A stretch of DNA of 64,000 nt from JBFGCA01 sp041567315. Lineage in GTDB: Bacteria > Acidobacteriota > Thermoanaerobaculia > Multivoradales > JAHEKO01. Positions 1 to 8,341 of this stretch are shown here, in pieces. Numbering within the stretch: the first letter of the stretch is position 1; each line of letters opens with the position of its first letter. The stretch is taken from the NCBI GenBank assembly GCA_041567315.1, contig JBFGCA010000001.1, forward strand, positions 1 through 64,000, in the 5' to 3' direction. Under the pieces are notes generated by a model, which saw only the letters and a list, made by a program, of their open reading frames with translations, was not told the DNA's origin and ran no database searches. The translations under genes were made by a program, and so were the position numbers.

Positions 1-494
1 CGGACCTGGTAGCCGCCCTCGCGGAGGCGGCGGACGGCGGTGAGAGCGGAGCCGCCGCTGGTGACGACGTCTTCGAGGGCCACGACGGTGGAGCCGGCGG
101 GGACCAGGGCGGCGCCCTCCACGGCGGCCGCGGTGCCGTGCTCCTTGACGGTCTTGCGGACCACCAGGCTGGCCAGCGGGCGGCCCTGCTGGTGGCTGAC
201 GACGGCGACGGCCGTGCCCAGGGGGACGGCGCCCAATGCGAGGCCGCCCACCGCCCGCACCTCGGGGAACTCGGGCAGCCCGCGGATGGCCTCGAACAGG
301 AGCAGGCCGGTCAGGTAGGCGCCCTCGCCGTCGAGGACGGTCTGCTTGCTGTCGAAGTAGAAGTCGGAGACCCGCCCGCTGGCCAGCACCACCCGGCGGC
401 GCTGATAGCTGCGCTCCGCCAGCAGCGCGCGGAGCCGCCGCCGCGCCTCGCCGGACGCCACGAGATCGGCGTGAGGCGGTGTCGGCGTGCTCAT
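1..494 (-). CDS. pyrE: Orotate phosphoribosyltransferase (C-terminus cut by window edge)
   Basis: Joins orotate to PRPP to give orotidine 5'-phosphate in cytosolic UMP synthesis. The first 164 residues are visible, starting at an ATG read leftward from 494 (MSTPTPPHAD). The type I phosphoribosyltransferase signature lies near the cut end: a hydrophobic strand followed by LEDVVTSGGSAL, which is the PRPP-binding loop. Upstream, SDFYFDSKQT and the Lys-rich stretch RKTVKEHG match the substrate-loop regions of PyrE. About 40-50 residues should lie outside the window. The next gene on this strand, a 5'-nucleotidase, ends 88 bases upstream of this start, so a loose nucleotide-metabolism operon is possible. 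The family call is firm. Confidence 0.9.
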   Translation of the reverse strand, partial: MSTPTPPHADLVASGEARRRLRALLAERSYQRRRVVLASGRVSDFYFDSKQTVLDGEGAYLTGLLLFEAIRGLPEFPEVRAVGGLALGAVPLGTAVAVVSHQQGRPLASLVVRKTVKEHGTAAAVEGAALVPAGSTVVALEDVVTSGGSALTAVRRLREGGYQV

Positions 495-582
495 CTCGGG
501 ACGGCTGCCAGGACAGTCGGTCGCCCGAAAGGTCTTTAGAGTCCAGGTGCCGGGAGCGCGGCCGATTCTGACAGAGAACCGG

Positions 583-2223
583 CTAGGGGTACCGCCGGCG
601 CAGCTCGTCGATCACCGCCGAGCGGACGTCGCGGTGCTCCTCCAGCACCCGGAACTCGGGGTTGGCCGGGCTCAGGAACTCCATCCCCTGCTCGTGGCCG
701 GCGGCCAGGTAGTCGCTGATCGCCAGCCGGTAGCGGCGCTCGGGGTCGAGCGGCTCCTCCCCCACCTGCCAGGCGCCGTCCACCCGGGCGACGCCGGCGG
801 GCTGCAGGTAGGCGCCGGTGCCGGCGCTCTGCTCGCCCTGCTCGAGCGCCCGGACCAGCAGCCGGCCGCTGATCTCGGCGCTCAGCACCGGGCCGCCGAA
901 GGGCAGGATGCGGATGACGTCGTACTGGGTCACCGGGCCGGGCTGGAGCACGTCGTCGATGCGGATCGAGCCGGTGTTGAGCAGCGCCACCTCGGCGCCG
1001 GCCTCGGCCCGCATCGCCTCGGCGATCAGCTTCGCCAGCGGAGTCGGGCGCGTCCGGACCTGCGACTCGCGCCCGTCGAGGGCCACCGGCGAGACCACCA
1101 CCGCCGCGGCGGGGTCGAAGCCCTGCCGCCGGAAGGCGTCGAAGCCCAGCTCGACCCAGTGGTCGACCACCGCCGCGATCTCGGGGTGCTCGGGGATCTC
1201 ATCGGTGATCGGCACCAGCTCGGAGTCGATCGACAGCCGGCCGCCCGCCGGCTCCCAGCTGAGGCGGTGGACGTAGACCGAGCGGGCGTTGGCGTCGGCC
1301 TTGAAGACGGGGCGGAAGTCGGGGCCTCTCCAGAGCTGGTAGTTCTCGTGCTCGTGGCCACCCAGGAAAAGACCGACGCCGGCCACCGACTCGGCCGCCC
1401 GCACGTCGTCCTCGAGCGGCAGATGGGTCACGGCGATCACCAGGTCGGCGCGGTCCCGGACCGCCGCGACCGCGCGATCGAGGGCGATCAGCGGATCCTC
1501 GATGGCCACGTAGTCGGCGGGGGTGAGGGTCATGGTGACGCCGACCAGGGCGACCCTGGCGCTGGGCGCGTCCGGCCCACCACCCGCGGCCCGCACCTCG
1601 ACCAGCACCTCCTGCTCCACCCCGTCGAACGGCCCGCTGGCGGCCCGCCGGACGTTGCTCGACAGCCAGCGGAAGCGCGACTCGGCGAGCCGCGCCACCA
1701 GCTCGCCCTCCTCGAGGTCGAACTCGTGGTTGCCGAAGGTGGCGAAGTCGACCCCCAGCTCGTTGAGCACCGCGACCATCTGCCGGCCGGCCAGCCGCCC
1801 GTCCTCGACCTTCGCCGTCCCCAGCGCCGAAGGGCTCAGCAGGTCGCCGGCGACGATCGTCCAGGTGTTGGGGTTCTCGGCCAGCAGCTGGTCGCGGAGG
1901 GTCGCCACCCGGGTCAACCGGCGGACCCCCTCGACGGCGGTGATCTCGTAGACGTCGTTGATCTGCAGCAGGGTGAGCTCGACGGCGGACGGCGCGGGTG
2001 AGGGAGCGGCGGAGGCAGAATCAGGTAAGGGGACCGCCGGTGGGGCGGCGGAGGGCGCCGGCGAGTCAGGGCGGTCGCGCCCCGCGCAGCCGCCGGCCAG
2101 CGCCAGGAGTAGAGCGGCCAAGCAGACAACGCTGTTGGCGGGAGACCACCGCGCGCCAGCGGGTGAGGCCTTGGCGCCCCCTCGGCGGGCAGGAGCCGGG
2201 TAGGGCTCGCCTGGTTCTTTCAT
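583..2223 (-). CDS. 5'-nucleotidase / UshA-type metallophosphatase lipoprotein
   Basis: Predicted envelope phosphatase that removes phosphate from nucleotides. The 546-residue protein has a lipobox-like LAGGC (Cys46) after a hydrophobic stretch, then a Pro/Ala/Ser-rich linker to about residue 80. The N-terminal calcineurin-like phosphoesterase domain shows QINDVYEI (88-95), GDLL, GNHEFD (164-169), THLPL and GGHEHE (288-293). The C-terminal nucleotidase domain has NTGSIR (416-421), typical of substrate binding. The first metal motif reads NDVYE, where UshA has Asp-x-His, so a His ligand seems replaced by Tyr. The start overlaps the stop of the upstream aminopeptidase gene (ATGA at 2220-2223), indicating co-translation. 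The exact substrate is unknown. Confidence 0.85.
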   Translation of the reverse strand: MKEPGEPYPAPARRGGAKASPAGARWSPANSVVCLAALLLALAGGCAGRDRPDSPAPSAAPPAVPLPDSASAAPSPAPSAVELTLLQINDVYEITAVEGVRRLTRVATLRDQLLAENPNTWTIVAGDLLSPSALGTAKVEDGRLAGRQMVAVLNELGVDFATFGNHEFDLEEGELVARLAESRFRWLSSNVRRAASGPFDGVEQEVLVEVRAAGGGPDAPSARVALVGVTMTLTPADYVAIEDPLIALDRAVAAVRDRADLVIAVTHLPLEDDVRAAESVAGVGLFLGGHEHENYQLWRGPDFRPVFKADANARSVYVHRLSWEPAGGRLSIDSELVPITDEIPEHPEIAAVVDHWVELGFDAFRRQGFDPAAAVVVSPVALDGRESQVRTRPTPLAKLIAEAMRAEAGAEVALLNTGSIRIDDVLQPGPVTQYDVIRILPFGGPVLSAEISGRLLVRALEQGEQSAGTGAYLQPAGVARVDGAWQVGEEPLDPERRYRLAISDYLAAGHEQGMEFLSPANPEFRVLEEHRDVRSAVIDELRRRYP

Positions 2224-3725
2224 CGTCTTCCTCCAGCGGTCACGGGCGGGCCGGCGGTCGCCATGAGGGCTTCCAGCTCCTCGATCCCACGAGGAAGACC
2301 CTCTGAGAGGACGGTCGGCCCGCTCTCGGTGATCAGCACGTCGTCCTCGATCCGCACGCCGAGTCCTGCGAACCGCTGGACGGCGGCGGTGACCGCCCGC
2401 CGCTCGCCCGCCGGCAGTTGCTGGACCGTCTCGCTGGCCAGGGTCTCCCGTGCCCGGACGTAGAGGCCCGGCTCGAGGGTCAGCACCATGCCGGGCTCGA
2501 GCGGCCGGCTGCGGTCGCCGGCGTCATGGACCCCGAGCCCGATCCAGTGCGAAACGCCGTGCGGGAAGTAGAGCCCCACCTGTTCAGAGTCGGGGCGGCT
2601 CGCCAGCCCCAGCTCGCAGAGCCGCACGGCGAGCGCCGCGACGCAGGCGTCGTGGACCTCGCCGAGGGTGGCGCCCGGCGTCATCCGCTCGAGGCCCGCC
2701 TCCCAGCCCGCGAGGACCGCCTCGTAGAGCGCCCGCTGGGTCTCGGAGAAGACGCCGCTCACCGGCACGGTTCGGGTGAGGTCGGCGGTGTAGCCCTCGA
2801 CCTCGGCGCCGGCGTCGATCAGCAGCAGCGAGTCGCGAGGGATCGGCGCATCGTTGGCGCGGTAGTGGAGGACGGTGGCGTGGTCGCCGGCGGCGACGAT
2901 CGAATCGAAGCCCGGCCGGGCGCCGCGGTCGCGCATCACGAACTCCAGGGTGGCCTGGATCTGGTGCTCGCGACCGGCGGAGGGGACGCGCCGCAGGGCG
3001 GCCTCGAAGGCCTCGACGGTGATCTCGACGGCCCGGCCGAGCAGCGCCAGCTCGGCGTCGCTCTTGACCTGCCGCCGGGCGGCGATCAGCGGCCCGACGT
3101 CGCGGAAGGCGAGCTCCGGCCAGCGGCGGCGCAGCCGGCGGGCCAGCCGCAGACCGGGGCTCGGCGGCGGGCCGCCGCGGCGGGGGCGCTCCCCCAGCGG
3201 CAGCCAGACGGTCGCCCGACCCTGGGCCACCGCGCGGCCGAAGGCCGGGAAGGCCGGTGGGCGGTAGGCGGCGTACTCTGCTCCGGCCCCGTCGCGGCCC
3301 CCGTCACGGGCACCGCCGCCCGAGAGACTGCCCGCCCGGCCATTGGGACCGCCGGCCGGGCCCCAGCCGCCGCCGCCCAGCACCGCCTCCAGGAAGCCGT
3401 CCAGCTCGCCGGCCGGGACCCCCAGCTCCACCCCGGCCGCCGCCGCCTGCGCCTCGGGGGAAGGCAGCGGGCCGTCCCATTGGGTCTCGCGGGGCCCTCG
3501 CCGCGGCGCGAACAGCACCTCGCGGCACCTCTCTTCGCCGGGCAGTAGCGCCAGCGCCGCGCCGGGCAGGCGGATGCCGGTGAGATACCTCAGATCGACG
3601 TCGGGCCGGGCGGTATCGCCGTTTCCCCCGGCCGCGGCCGGCGAGTGCAGGAGCACCAGGCAGTCTGCGCCGACCTCGGCCATCAGGCGGCGGCGACGCT
3701 GGCGGTACTCGGCGGGCTCGATCAC
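2220..3725 (-). CDS. Xaa-Pro aminopeptidase (M24 family)
   Basis: Cytosolic metallo-exopeptidase that releases N-terminal residues preceding proline. The 501-residue protein starts at a GTG (VIEPAEYRQRR, matching aminopeptidase P N-termini). The frame is open to 4979, but that part only opposes the MscS gene. The C-terminal pita-bread domain carries the expected ligands: Asp in LLIDAGAEVEG, Asp in YTADLTRT, His in FPHGVSHWIG, Glu in TLEPGLYV and Glu in GVRIEDDV. The N-terminal creatinase-like domain has a Gly-rich insert of about 35 residues. It overlaps the downstream nucleotidase gene by four bases. The GTG start is supported by homology rather than by a clear ribosome-binding site. Confidence 0.9.
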   Translation of the reverse strand: MIEPAEYRQRRRRLMAEVGADCLVLLHSPAAAGGNGDTARPDVDLRYLTGIRLPGAALALLPGEERCREVLFAPRRGPRETQWDGPLPSPEAQAAAAGVELGVPAGELDGFLEAVLGGGGWGPAGGPNGRAGSLSGGGARDGGRDGAGAEYAAYRPPAFPAFGRAVAQGRATVWLPLGERPRRGGPPPSPGLRLARRLRRRWPELAFRDVGPLIAARRQVKSDAELALLGRAVEITVEAFEAALRRVPSAGREHQIQATLEFVMRDRGARPGFDSIVAAGDHATVLHYRANDAPIPRDSLLLIDAGAEVEGYTADLTRTVPVSGVFSETQRALYEAVLAGWEAGLERMTPGATLGEVHDACVAALAVRLCELGLASRPDSEQVGLYFPHGVSHWIGLGVHDAGDRSRPLEPGMVLTLEPGLYVRARETLASETVQQLPAGERRAVTAAVQRFAGLGVRIEDDVLITESGPTVLSEGLPRGIEELEALMATAGPPVTAGGRR

Positions 3726-3787
3726 GTGTGGAGGGCGGCACGTCGCGGGCCGACCCGGGAGCCCCGGGCCCGCCGACCGGCGGAGTG

Positions 3788-3793
3788 TATCCT
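3788..3793 (+). promoter_or_regulatory. -10-like hexamer before MscS gene
   Basis: TATCCT ends ten bases before the ATG at 3804. Transcription would start almost at the start codon. No clear -35 is visible. Confidence 0.4.
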
Positions 3794-3803
3794 TGCGCCC
3801 GCG

Positions 3804-4814
3804 ATGACGGGAATCACCGAGCTGCTCACGCCCTTTCGGCCCGGGTTCGCCGCCCAGGAGCCGGTCCCTCCGGACCCGCCGAGCCCGACCGAGGCCGTCG
3901 ACCTGCTGACCGGCAAGCTGGCCGGCTGGATCGAGGAGACCGTCCGCCTGCTCCCCAACCTGGCCCTGGCGGTGGTCGTGCTGGTGCTGTTCTGGCTGCT
4001 CTCGCGGCTGGCGCGGTGGCTGCTCGGCCGCGCCCTCGAGGCGACGCCGATGCCGGCGCCGCTCCGCAATCTGGCCACCACGGTGCTCGGCGTGGTGGTG
4101 CTGGTGGGCGGGCTGTTCTTCGCCCTCGGCGTCCTGGGCCTCGACAAGACGGTGACCTCGCTGCTGGCCGGCGTCGGGATCGTCGGTCTGGCCCTCGGCT
4201 TCGCCTTCCAGGACATCGCCGCCAACTTCATGTCGGGGGTGCTGCTGTCGGTGCGCCGCCCGATCCGGGTGGGCGACGTGGTCGAGACCAACGACTTCTT
4301 CGGCACCGTCGAGGAGATCAACCTGCGCTCGACCGTCGTGCGGCGGCCGACCGGGCAGATCGTCTACATCCCCAACAAGCTGGTCTTCGAGAACCCGCTG
4401 ATCAACTACTCGCGGCTCGGCAAGCGGCGGGTCGACCTGGCGGTCGGGGTCTCCTACGCCGACGACCTGGAGAAGGCCAAGAAACTGGCGATGGCGGCCG
4501 TCGAGGACCTGCCGGAGCGCGACAAGGAGTCGGCGGTGGAGCTCTTCTACACCGGCTTCGGCGGCAGCTCGATCGACCTGGTGCTGCGCTTCTGGGTGCC
4601 GTTCAGCAAGCAGAGCGACTACCTGGCGGCGCAGAGCGAGGCGATCGTCCGCGTCAAGCGCGCCTTCGACGAGGGCGGGGTCTCGATCCCCTTCCCCATC
4701 CGCACCCTCGACTTCGGCATCCTCGGCGGCAAGGAGCTGGGCGAGGCGCTGGCGCCGGCGCTCGAGCGGGCCCCGGGGCGGCCCGGGAGCGCTACGCCAC
4801 CCAAACCGTCTTGA
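3804..4814 (+). CDS. MscS-family mechanosensitive channel
   Basis: Inner-membrane channel that opens on membrane tension and releases solutes after osmotic downshock. The 336-residue protein has an amphipathic N-terminus, hydrophobic helices at about residues 45-70 and 90-110, and the pore-lining TM3 region with LLAGVGIVGLALGFAFQD and Gly/Ala spacing. FMSGVLLSVRRPIRVGD leads into the beta domain (NDFFGTVEEINLR, TGQIVYIPNK), followed by the cytoplasmic vestibule. It is slightly longer than E. coli MscS (286 residues) because of extra N-terminal sequence. The start is the ATG at 3804; the upstream open frame looks non-coding. Its last 23 bases overlap the 3' end of the convergent dehydrogenase gene. 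Confidence 0.92.
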   Translation: MTGITELLTPFRPGFAAQEPVPPDPPSPTEAVDLLTGKLAGWIEETVRLLPNLALAVVVLVLFWLLSRLARWLLGRALEATPMPAPLRNLATTVLGVVVLVGGLFFALGVLGLDKTVTSLLAGVGIVGLALGFAFQDIAANFMSGVLLSVRRPIRVGDVVETNDFFGTVEEINLRSTVVRRPTGQIVYIPNKLVFENPLINYSRLGKRRVDLAVGVSYADDLEKAKKLAMAAVEDLPERDKESAVELFYTGFGGSSIDLVLRFWVPFSKQSDYLAAQSEAIVRVKRAFDEGGVSIPFPIRTLDFGILGGKELGEALAPALERAPGRPGSATPPKPS

Positions 4815-6159
4815 CGTTGACGAACTCGCGGATGCCGAAGCCGCCCAGCTCGCGGCCGTAGCCCGACTCCTTGACGCCGCCGAAGGGCAGGCGGGGGTCG
4901 GAGCGGACGAAGGCGTTGACGAAGCAGCAGCCGGCGTCGAGCGCCTCGACGGCGATCCGCTCGCCGCGCTCGAGGTCACAGGTGAAGACCGCGGCGCCGA
5001 GCCCGAAGACCGTGTCGTTGGCCACCGCCAGCGCCTCGGCCTCGTCGGCCACCGGCAGCACCGCGGCCACCGGCCCGAACAGCTCCTCGTCGTAGGCCGG
5101 CATGCCGGGGGCCACGCCGGTGAGCACCGTCGGCGGGTAGAAGGCGCCCGGACCCGGCGGCTTCTCGCCGCCCAGCAGCAGGCTGGCGCCGCGCGCCACG
5201 CTGTCCTCGACCTGACGGTGGAGGTCGTCTCTGAGGTCGGCGCGCGCCTGGGGGCCGACCTCGGTCGCCTCGTCGAGCGGGTCGCCCATCCGCTTGGCGC
5301 GCATCGCCGCCACCAGCCGCTCCTCGAACTCGCCGCGCAGCGCCGCCGGGACGATGAAGCGCTTGGCGGCGATGCAGCTCTGACCGCTGTTGATCAGGCG
5401 GGCGGTGACGCAGGCGGCGACCGCCGCCTCGAGGTCGGCGTCGGCCAGCAGCACGTAGGGGTCGCTGCCGCCCAGCTCGAGGACGGTCTTCTTGAGCGCC
5501 GCGCCGGCCCGCGCCGCAACCGCCTTGCCGGCCGGGGTCGAGCCGGTGAGCGTCACCGCCTTGACCTCGGGGCGGTCGATCAGCGCCGCCACCCGGTCGC
5601 TGCCGACGAGCAGCGTCCGGAACAGGCCGTCCGGGGACCCGGCGCGGCGGAAGACGTCCTCGATGGCGAGCGCGCAGCCGGGGACGTTGGAGGCGTGCTT
5701 CAAGAGTCCGCCGTTGCCGGCCATCAGCGCCGGCGCCGCGAACCGGAAGACCTGCCAGAAGGGGAAGTTCCAGGGCATCACCGCCAGCACCACGCCGAGC
5801 GGCCGGTAGGTCACGAAGCTCCGCCGCGCGTCGGTGGCCACCTCGACCGGGGCGAGATAGCCCTCCGCCTCGTCGGCGTAGTGGCGACACACCCAGGCGC
5901 ACTTGTCGACCTCCGAGCGGCCCTCCCGGACCGGCTTGCCCATCTCGAGCGCCATCAGCCGCGCGTACTCTTCGCGGCGCTTCTCGAGCACCTCGGCGGC
6001 ACCGCGGAGCAGCGCGGCGCGCTCGTCGAAACCGGTCGTCTGCCAGGCGCGCTGGGCGGCCGCCGCCGCCTGGACCGCCCGCTCGACTGCCTCTTCGCCG
6101 AGCGTCTCGTAGCTCTCGATCGTCTCGCCGGTGGCCGGGTTGAGGCTCTCGATCGTCAT
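4792..6159 (-). CDS. NAD(P)-dependent aldehyde dehydrogenase, succinate-semialdehyde (Sad-like)
   Basis: Oxidises an aldehyde, probably succinate semialdehyde, to the acid with NAD(P)+. The protein has about 455 residues, compact like the Sad/YneI branch. It shows VMPWNFPFWQ (cofactor and oxyanion region), LTGSTPAGKAV (Rossmann glycine motif), the general-base Glu in LELGGSDPYV (near 228) and the catalytic Cys in NSGQSCIAAKRF (near 262). Starts at 6165 and 6159 are both possible. The second (MTIESLNPATGE) is preferred because a TATGAT hexamer lies nine bases upstream and homologues start there. It converges on the MscS gene. Substrate identity rests on family resemblance only. Confidence 0.85.
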   Translation of the reverse strand: MTIESLNPATGETIESYETLGEEAVERAVQAAAAAQRAWQTTGFDERAALLRGAAEVLEKRREEYARLMALEMGKPVREGRSEVDKCAWVCRHYADEAEGYLAPVEVATDARRSFVTYRPLGVVLAVMPWNFPFWQVFRFAAPALMAGNGGLLKHASNVPGCALAIEDVFRRAGSPDGLFRTLLVGSDRVAALIDRPEVKAVTLTGSTPAGKAVAARAGAALKKTVLELGGSDPYVLLADADLEAAVAACVTARLINSGQSCIAAKRFIVPAALRGEFEERLVAAMRAKRMGDPLDEATEVGPQARADLRDDLHRQVEDSVARGASLLLGGEKPPGPGAFYPPTVLTGVAPGMPAYDEELFGPVAAVLPVADEAEALAVANDTVFGLGAAVFTCDLERGERIAVEALDAGCCFVNAFVRSDPRLPFGGVKESGYGRELGGFGIREFVNVKTVWVA

Positions 6160-6168
6160 CACCATGGC

Positions 6169-6174
6169 ATCATA
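6169..6174 (-). promoter_or_regulatory. -10-like hexamer before Sad-like gene
   Basis: TATGAT on the minus strand ends nine bases before the ATG at 6159, which would give a near-leaderless message. Confidence 0.4.
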
Positions 6175-6214
6175 CCGGCCACCCGCGGGGGCGTTTCCCG
6201 GGATCGGGCTTCGC

Positions 6215-6266
6215 GGACTGGCGCGATGGACTGGCGCGATGGACTGGCGTGATGGACTGGCGCGAG
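6215..6266 (+). repeat. Four tandem 13-bp units at the MgtC start
   Basis: Units of ggactggcgcgat follow one another at 6215, 6228, 6241 and 6254, with one change in copy 3 and one in copy 4. The ATGs at 6226, 6239 and 6252 each begin an MDWR reading, but because 13 is not a multiple of three they lie in three different frames. Only the ATG at 6252 opens the MgtC frame. Confidence 0.9.
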
Positions 6267-6704
6267 CTCACCTTCAACCTGCTGCGGCTGGCCGGCGCCT
6301 TCGTGCTGGCGCTGCCGATCGCCTGGGACCGCGAGCGGGCCGAGCGCACGCTGGGGCTCCGGACCTTCCCGCTGGTGGCGATGGCGAGCTGCGGCTACAT
6401 CCTGCTGGCCGCCAGCACGCTGGGGGGCGACCCGCAGAGCCAGGCGCGGATCCTCCAGGGTCTGATCACCGGCGTCGGCTTCCTGGGCGGCGGGGCGATC
6501 GTCAAGCGCGGGCTCGACGTCCACGGCACCGCCACCGCCGCCAGCATCTGGAGCACCGCGGCGCTGGGAGCGGCGGTGGCCTACGGCCGCTACGAGATCG
6601 CCGTGGTGCTGAGCCTGGCGACCTTCGCCACGCTGTCGCTGCTCAAGCCGGTCAAGGAGGCGATCGACGAGGCCTCCGAGGACGAGAAGAAGGAGAAGAA
6701 GTAG
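6252..6704 (+). CDS. MgtC/SapB-family membrane protein
   Basis: Small inner-membrane protein of the MgtC family. Members influence magnesium-limited growth and F1Fo ATP synthase in some pathogens, but their role in free-living bacteria is unclear. The 150 residues show the family core: WDRERAERTLGLRTFPLV, then SQARILQGLITGVGFLGGGA and TAASIWSTAALG, with about four hydrophobic helices. The highly charged C-terminus ends in Lys/Glu repeats. Translation can start at the GTG at 6249 or the ATG at 6252, both at the last copies of a 13-bp tandem repeat. It lacks the extra C-terminal ACT-like domain of long MgtC proteins. It converges with the photolyase gene. Confidence 0.88.
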   Translation: MDWRELTFNLLRLAGAFVLALPIAWDRERAERTLGLRTFPLVAMASCGYILLAASTLGGDPQSQARILQGLITGVGFLGGGAIVKRGLDVHGTATAASIWSTAALGAAVAYGRYEIAVVLSLATFATLSLLKPVKEAIDEASEDEKKEKK

Positions 6705-6713
6705 CGCGCCCCT

Positions 6714-8180
6714 TCAGGCGGGCTCGCCCCAGCGCTCCAAGTAGGCGCCGAGCTTGAGCTTGCGCCGGGTGTTGCGCGAGCTCATGTAGCGCACCTTGCC
6801 GAAGACCGGCCGCTCGGGACCCCAGGCGCGGTCGTAGCGGCCCAGCACCCAGAAGATGCCGCTGTAGGAGTTGGGGTTGCGGCCGTCGACGGCGTATTTG
6901 TTGTTGAGCTCGATCATCAGCTCGAGGGCTCGGCGCGGGCTCGCCGTCCAGTGCAGGATCTTCTTGCCCCACAGCATCCGCAGGTAGTTGTGGATGCGCC
7001 CCTCGGCGAGGAGCTGGCGCTGGGCGGCGTTCCAGATCTCGTCGTGGGTGGCGGCGCGCTCGAAGCCGGCTCGCCGGTAGAGATGCGGCCGCTCGTCGGC
7101 GGCGTGCGCCTCCAGGGTGTCGAGCGCCCAGTCGGGGAGCGAGCCGTAGCGGTGGTAGTCGTCGCGCCGCGCGCTGAAGTTGTAGCCCACCTCGCGCCAG
7201 GTGACCAGCTCGTCGAGGAACGACTCGGCGGCGGCGCCCATCCCCCACCAGCCGGTGCGCTTGCCGTCGGCGCGGTGGGCCAGCCGGTCGGGGGTCCAGT
7301 CCTCGCGCTCGGCCAGGGCGGCCAGCACCTGGTGGACCGAGACGTGCCCGAAGTGGAGGTAAGGCGAGAGGCCGCTCGAGACCGGCTCGTCGGGGTGATT
7401 GCGGCCCTCGGCGTAGCGCGGCAGCCGCTCGTCGAGAAATCGCTCGACCACCCGCTCGCCCTCCGCCGCGCCGCCGCGGTAGTCGACCGGCGCCACGTCG
7501 TGGTCGATGGGGAGCTCCGCGAGCCCGTCGCCGCCGCCCTCGAGCAGCGCCTCGGAGGCTCGCGGCCAGCGGCCGGCGATCCCCGCCGGCAGCCGCTCGC
7601 GCGACGGCAGCCGCGCCCCGGCCAACGGGTCGGGCCGCGGCATCTCGAGCAGGTGCGGCGGCAGCTCGCGCTGGAGGAAGCGCCGGAAGTCGTAGGCGCG
7701 GGCGTAGGCCTTGTCGGCGGCCGCCAGCGGCAGCAGCCCGTTGCCGTCCACCGCCTCCAGGCGGACCGGCAGCTTGCCGCCCGCCGCCGCCACCATCCGC
7801 GGCAGGAAGAAGCTCGGGAACTCGTCGGTCACCACCACCGCGGCCCCGTCCGCCAGCGCCTCGAGCAGGCCCTTGCCGGCGCCCTCCTCGGGCTCGAGAT
7901 AGGGGTGATAGAGCACCCCGGTCCCGGCCAGCGCCCGGGCGTTGTCGCGCATGCCGTCGATCACGAAGCGGTGGAAGCGGTCGGAGGCCCACCGGTAGCC
8001 GCAGCGCAGGGCCTCGAGCACCAGCAGCGGCCGGTCCAGCTCGCGGCACCACTCCACCGCCCGCTCGAGGGCGAAGTTCCAGCGCGTCCGCCGGGCGGCG
8101 ATCATCCAGTAGAGGACGTACTTGCCCTGCGGCCGGGGCGGGGCGTCGTTGACGCTGCGGATGCGGAGACGCGGGACCAT
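6714..8180 (-). CDS. Class II CPD photolyase
   Basis: Light-driven flavoenzyme that splits cyclobutane pyrimidine dimers in DNA. The 488-residue length fits class II enzymes. The N-terminal alpha/beta domain begins GKYVLYWMIAARRTRWN. The FAD-binding helical domain carries SGLSPYLHFGHVS, the class II block TWREVGYNF, then MLWGKKILHW, and ends with the diagnostic YMSSRNTRRKL. A TAGAGT hexamer lies about 25 bases upstream of the start on the minus strand. It forms a single-gene unit. The class II assignment is secure from these blocks; antenna chromophore binding cannot be judged. Confidence 0.95.
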   Translation of the reverse strand: MVPRLRIRSVNDAPPRPQGKYVLYWMIAARRTRWNFALERAVEWCRELDRPLLVLEALRCGYRWASDRFHRFVIDGMRDNARALAGTGVLYHPYLEPEEGAGKGLLEALADGAAVVVTDEFPSFFLPRMVAAAGGKLPVRLEAVDGNGLLPLAAADKAYARAYDFRRFLQRELPPHLLEMPRPDPLAGARLPSRERLPAGIAGRWPRASEALLEGGGDGLAELPIDHDVAPVDYRGGAAEGERVVERFLDERLPRYAEGRNHPDEPVSSGLSPYLHFGHVSVHQVLAALAEREDWTPDRLAHRADGKRTGWWGMGAAAESFLDELVTWREVGYNFSARRDDYHRYGSLPDWALDTLEAHAADERPHLYRRAGFERAATHDEIWNAAQRQLLAEGRIHNYLRMLWGKKILHWTASPRRALELMIELNNKYAVDGRNPNSYSGIFWVLGRYDRAWGPERPVFGKVRYMSSRNTRRKLKLGAYLERWGEPA

Positions 8181-8287
8181 GGGCGGGAGCCGCGCGGGGC
8201 GGCGAGGCCGGACTCTATCCCAGGGCCCGAGGCCGGGCCGCGGTGCTCGGGCCGCCGAGCCTTACGCGCCGCCTTTCATTTCTTGGC

Positions 8288-8293
8288 TACAAT
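8288..8293 (+). promoter_or_regulatory. -10-like hexamer before the FHA-PP2C gene
   Basis: TACAAT lies about 50 bases upstream of the chosen start at 8342. A matching -35 is not evident. Confidence 0.35.
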
Positions 8294-8341
8294 CGCGAAA
8301 GCGTCGGACCGACGACAGCGCGCCGTAACGAGCACAGGGTG

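Noticed and set aside
487..2001. Long plus-strand ORF (504 codons) opposite the nucleotidase gene
   Set aside because: It is an antisense shadow typical of GC-rich DNA: Arg/Ala/Gly-rich, no domain, and the minus strand encodes a clear enzyme.
3726..4979. Upstream extension of the aminopeptidase P frame
   Set aside because: Low-complexity sequence antisense to the MscS gene; homologues start at VIEPAEY (3725).
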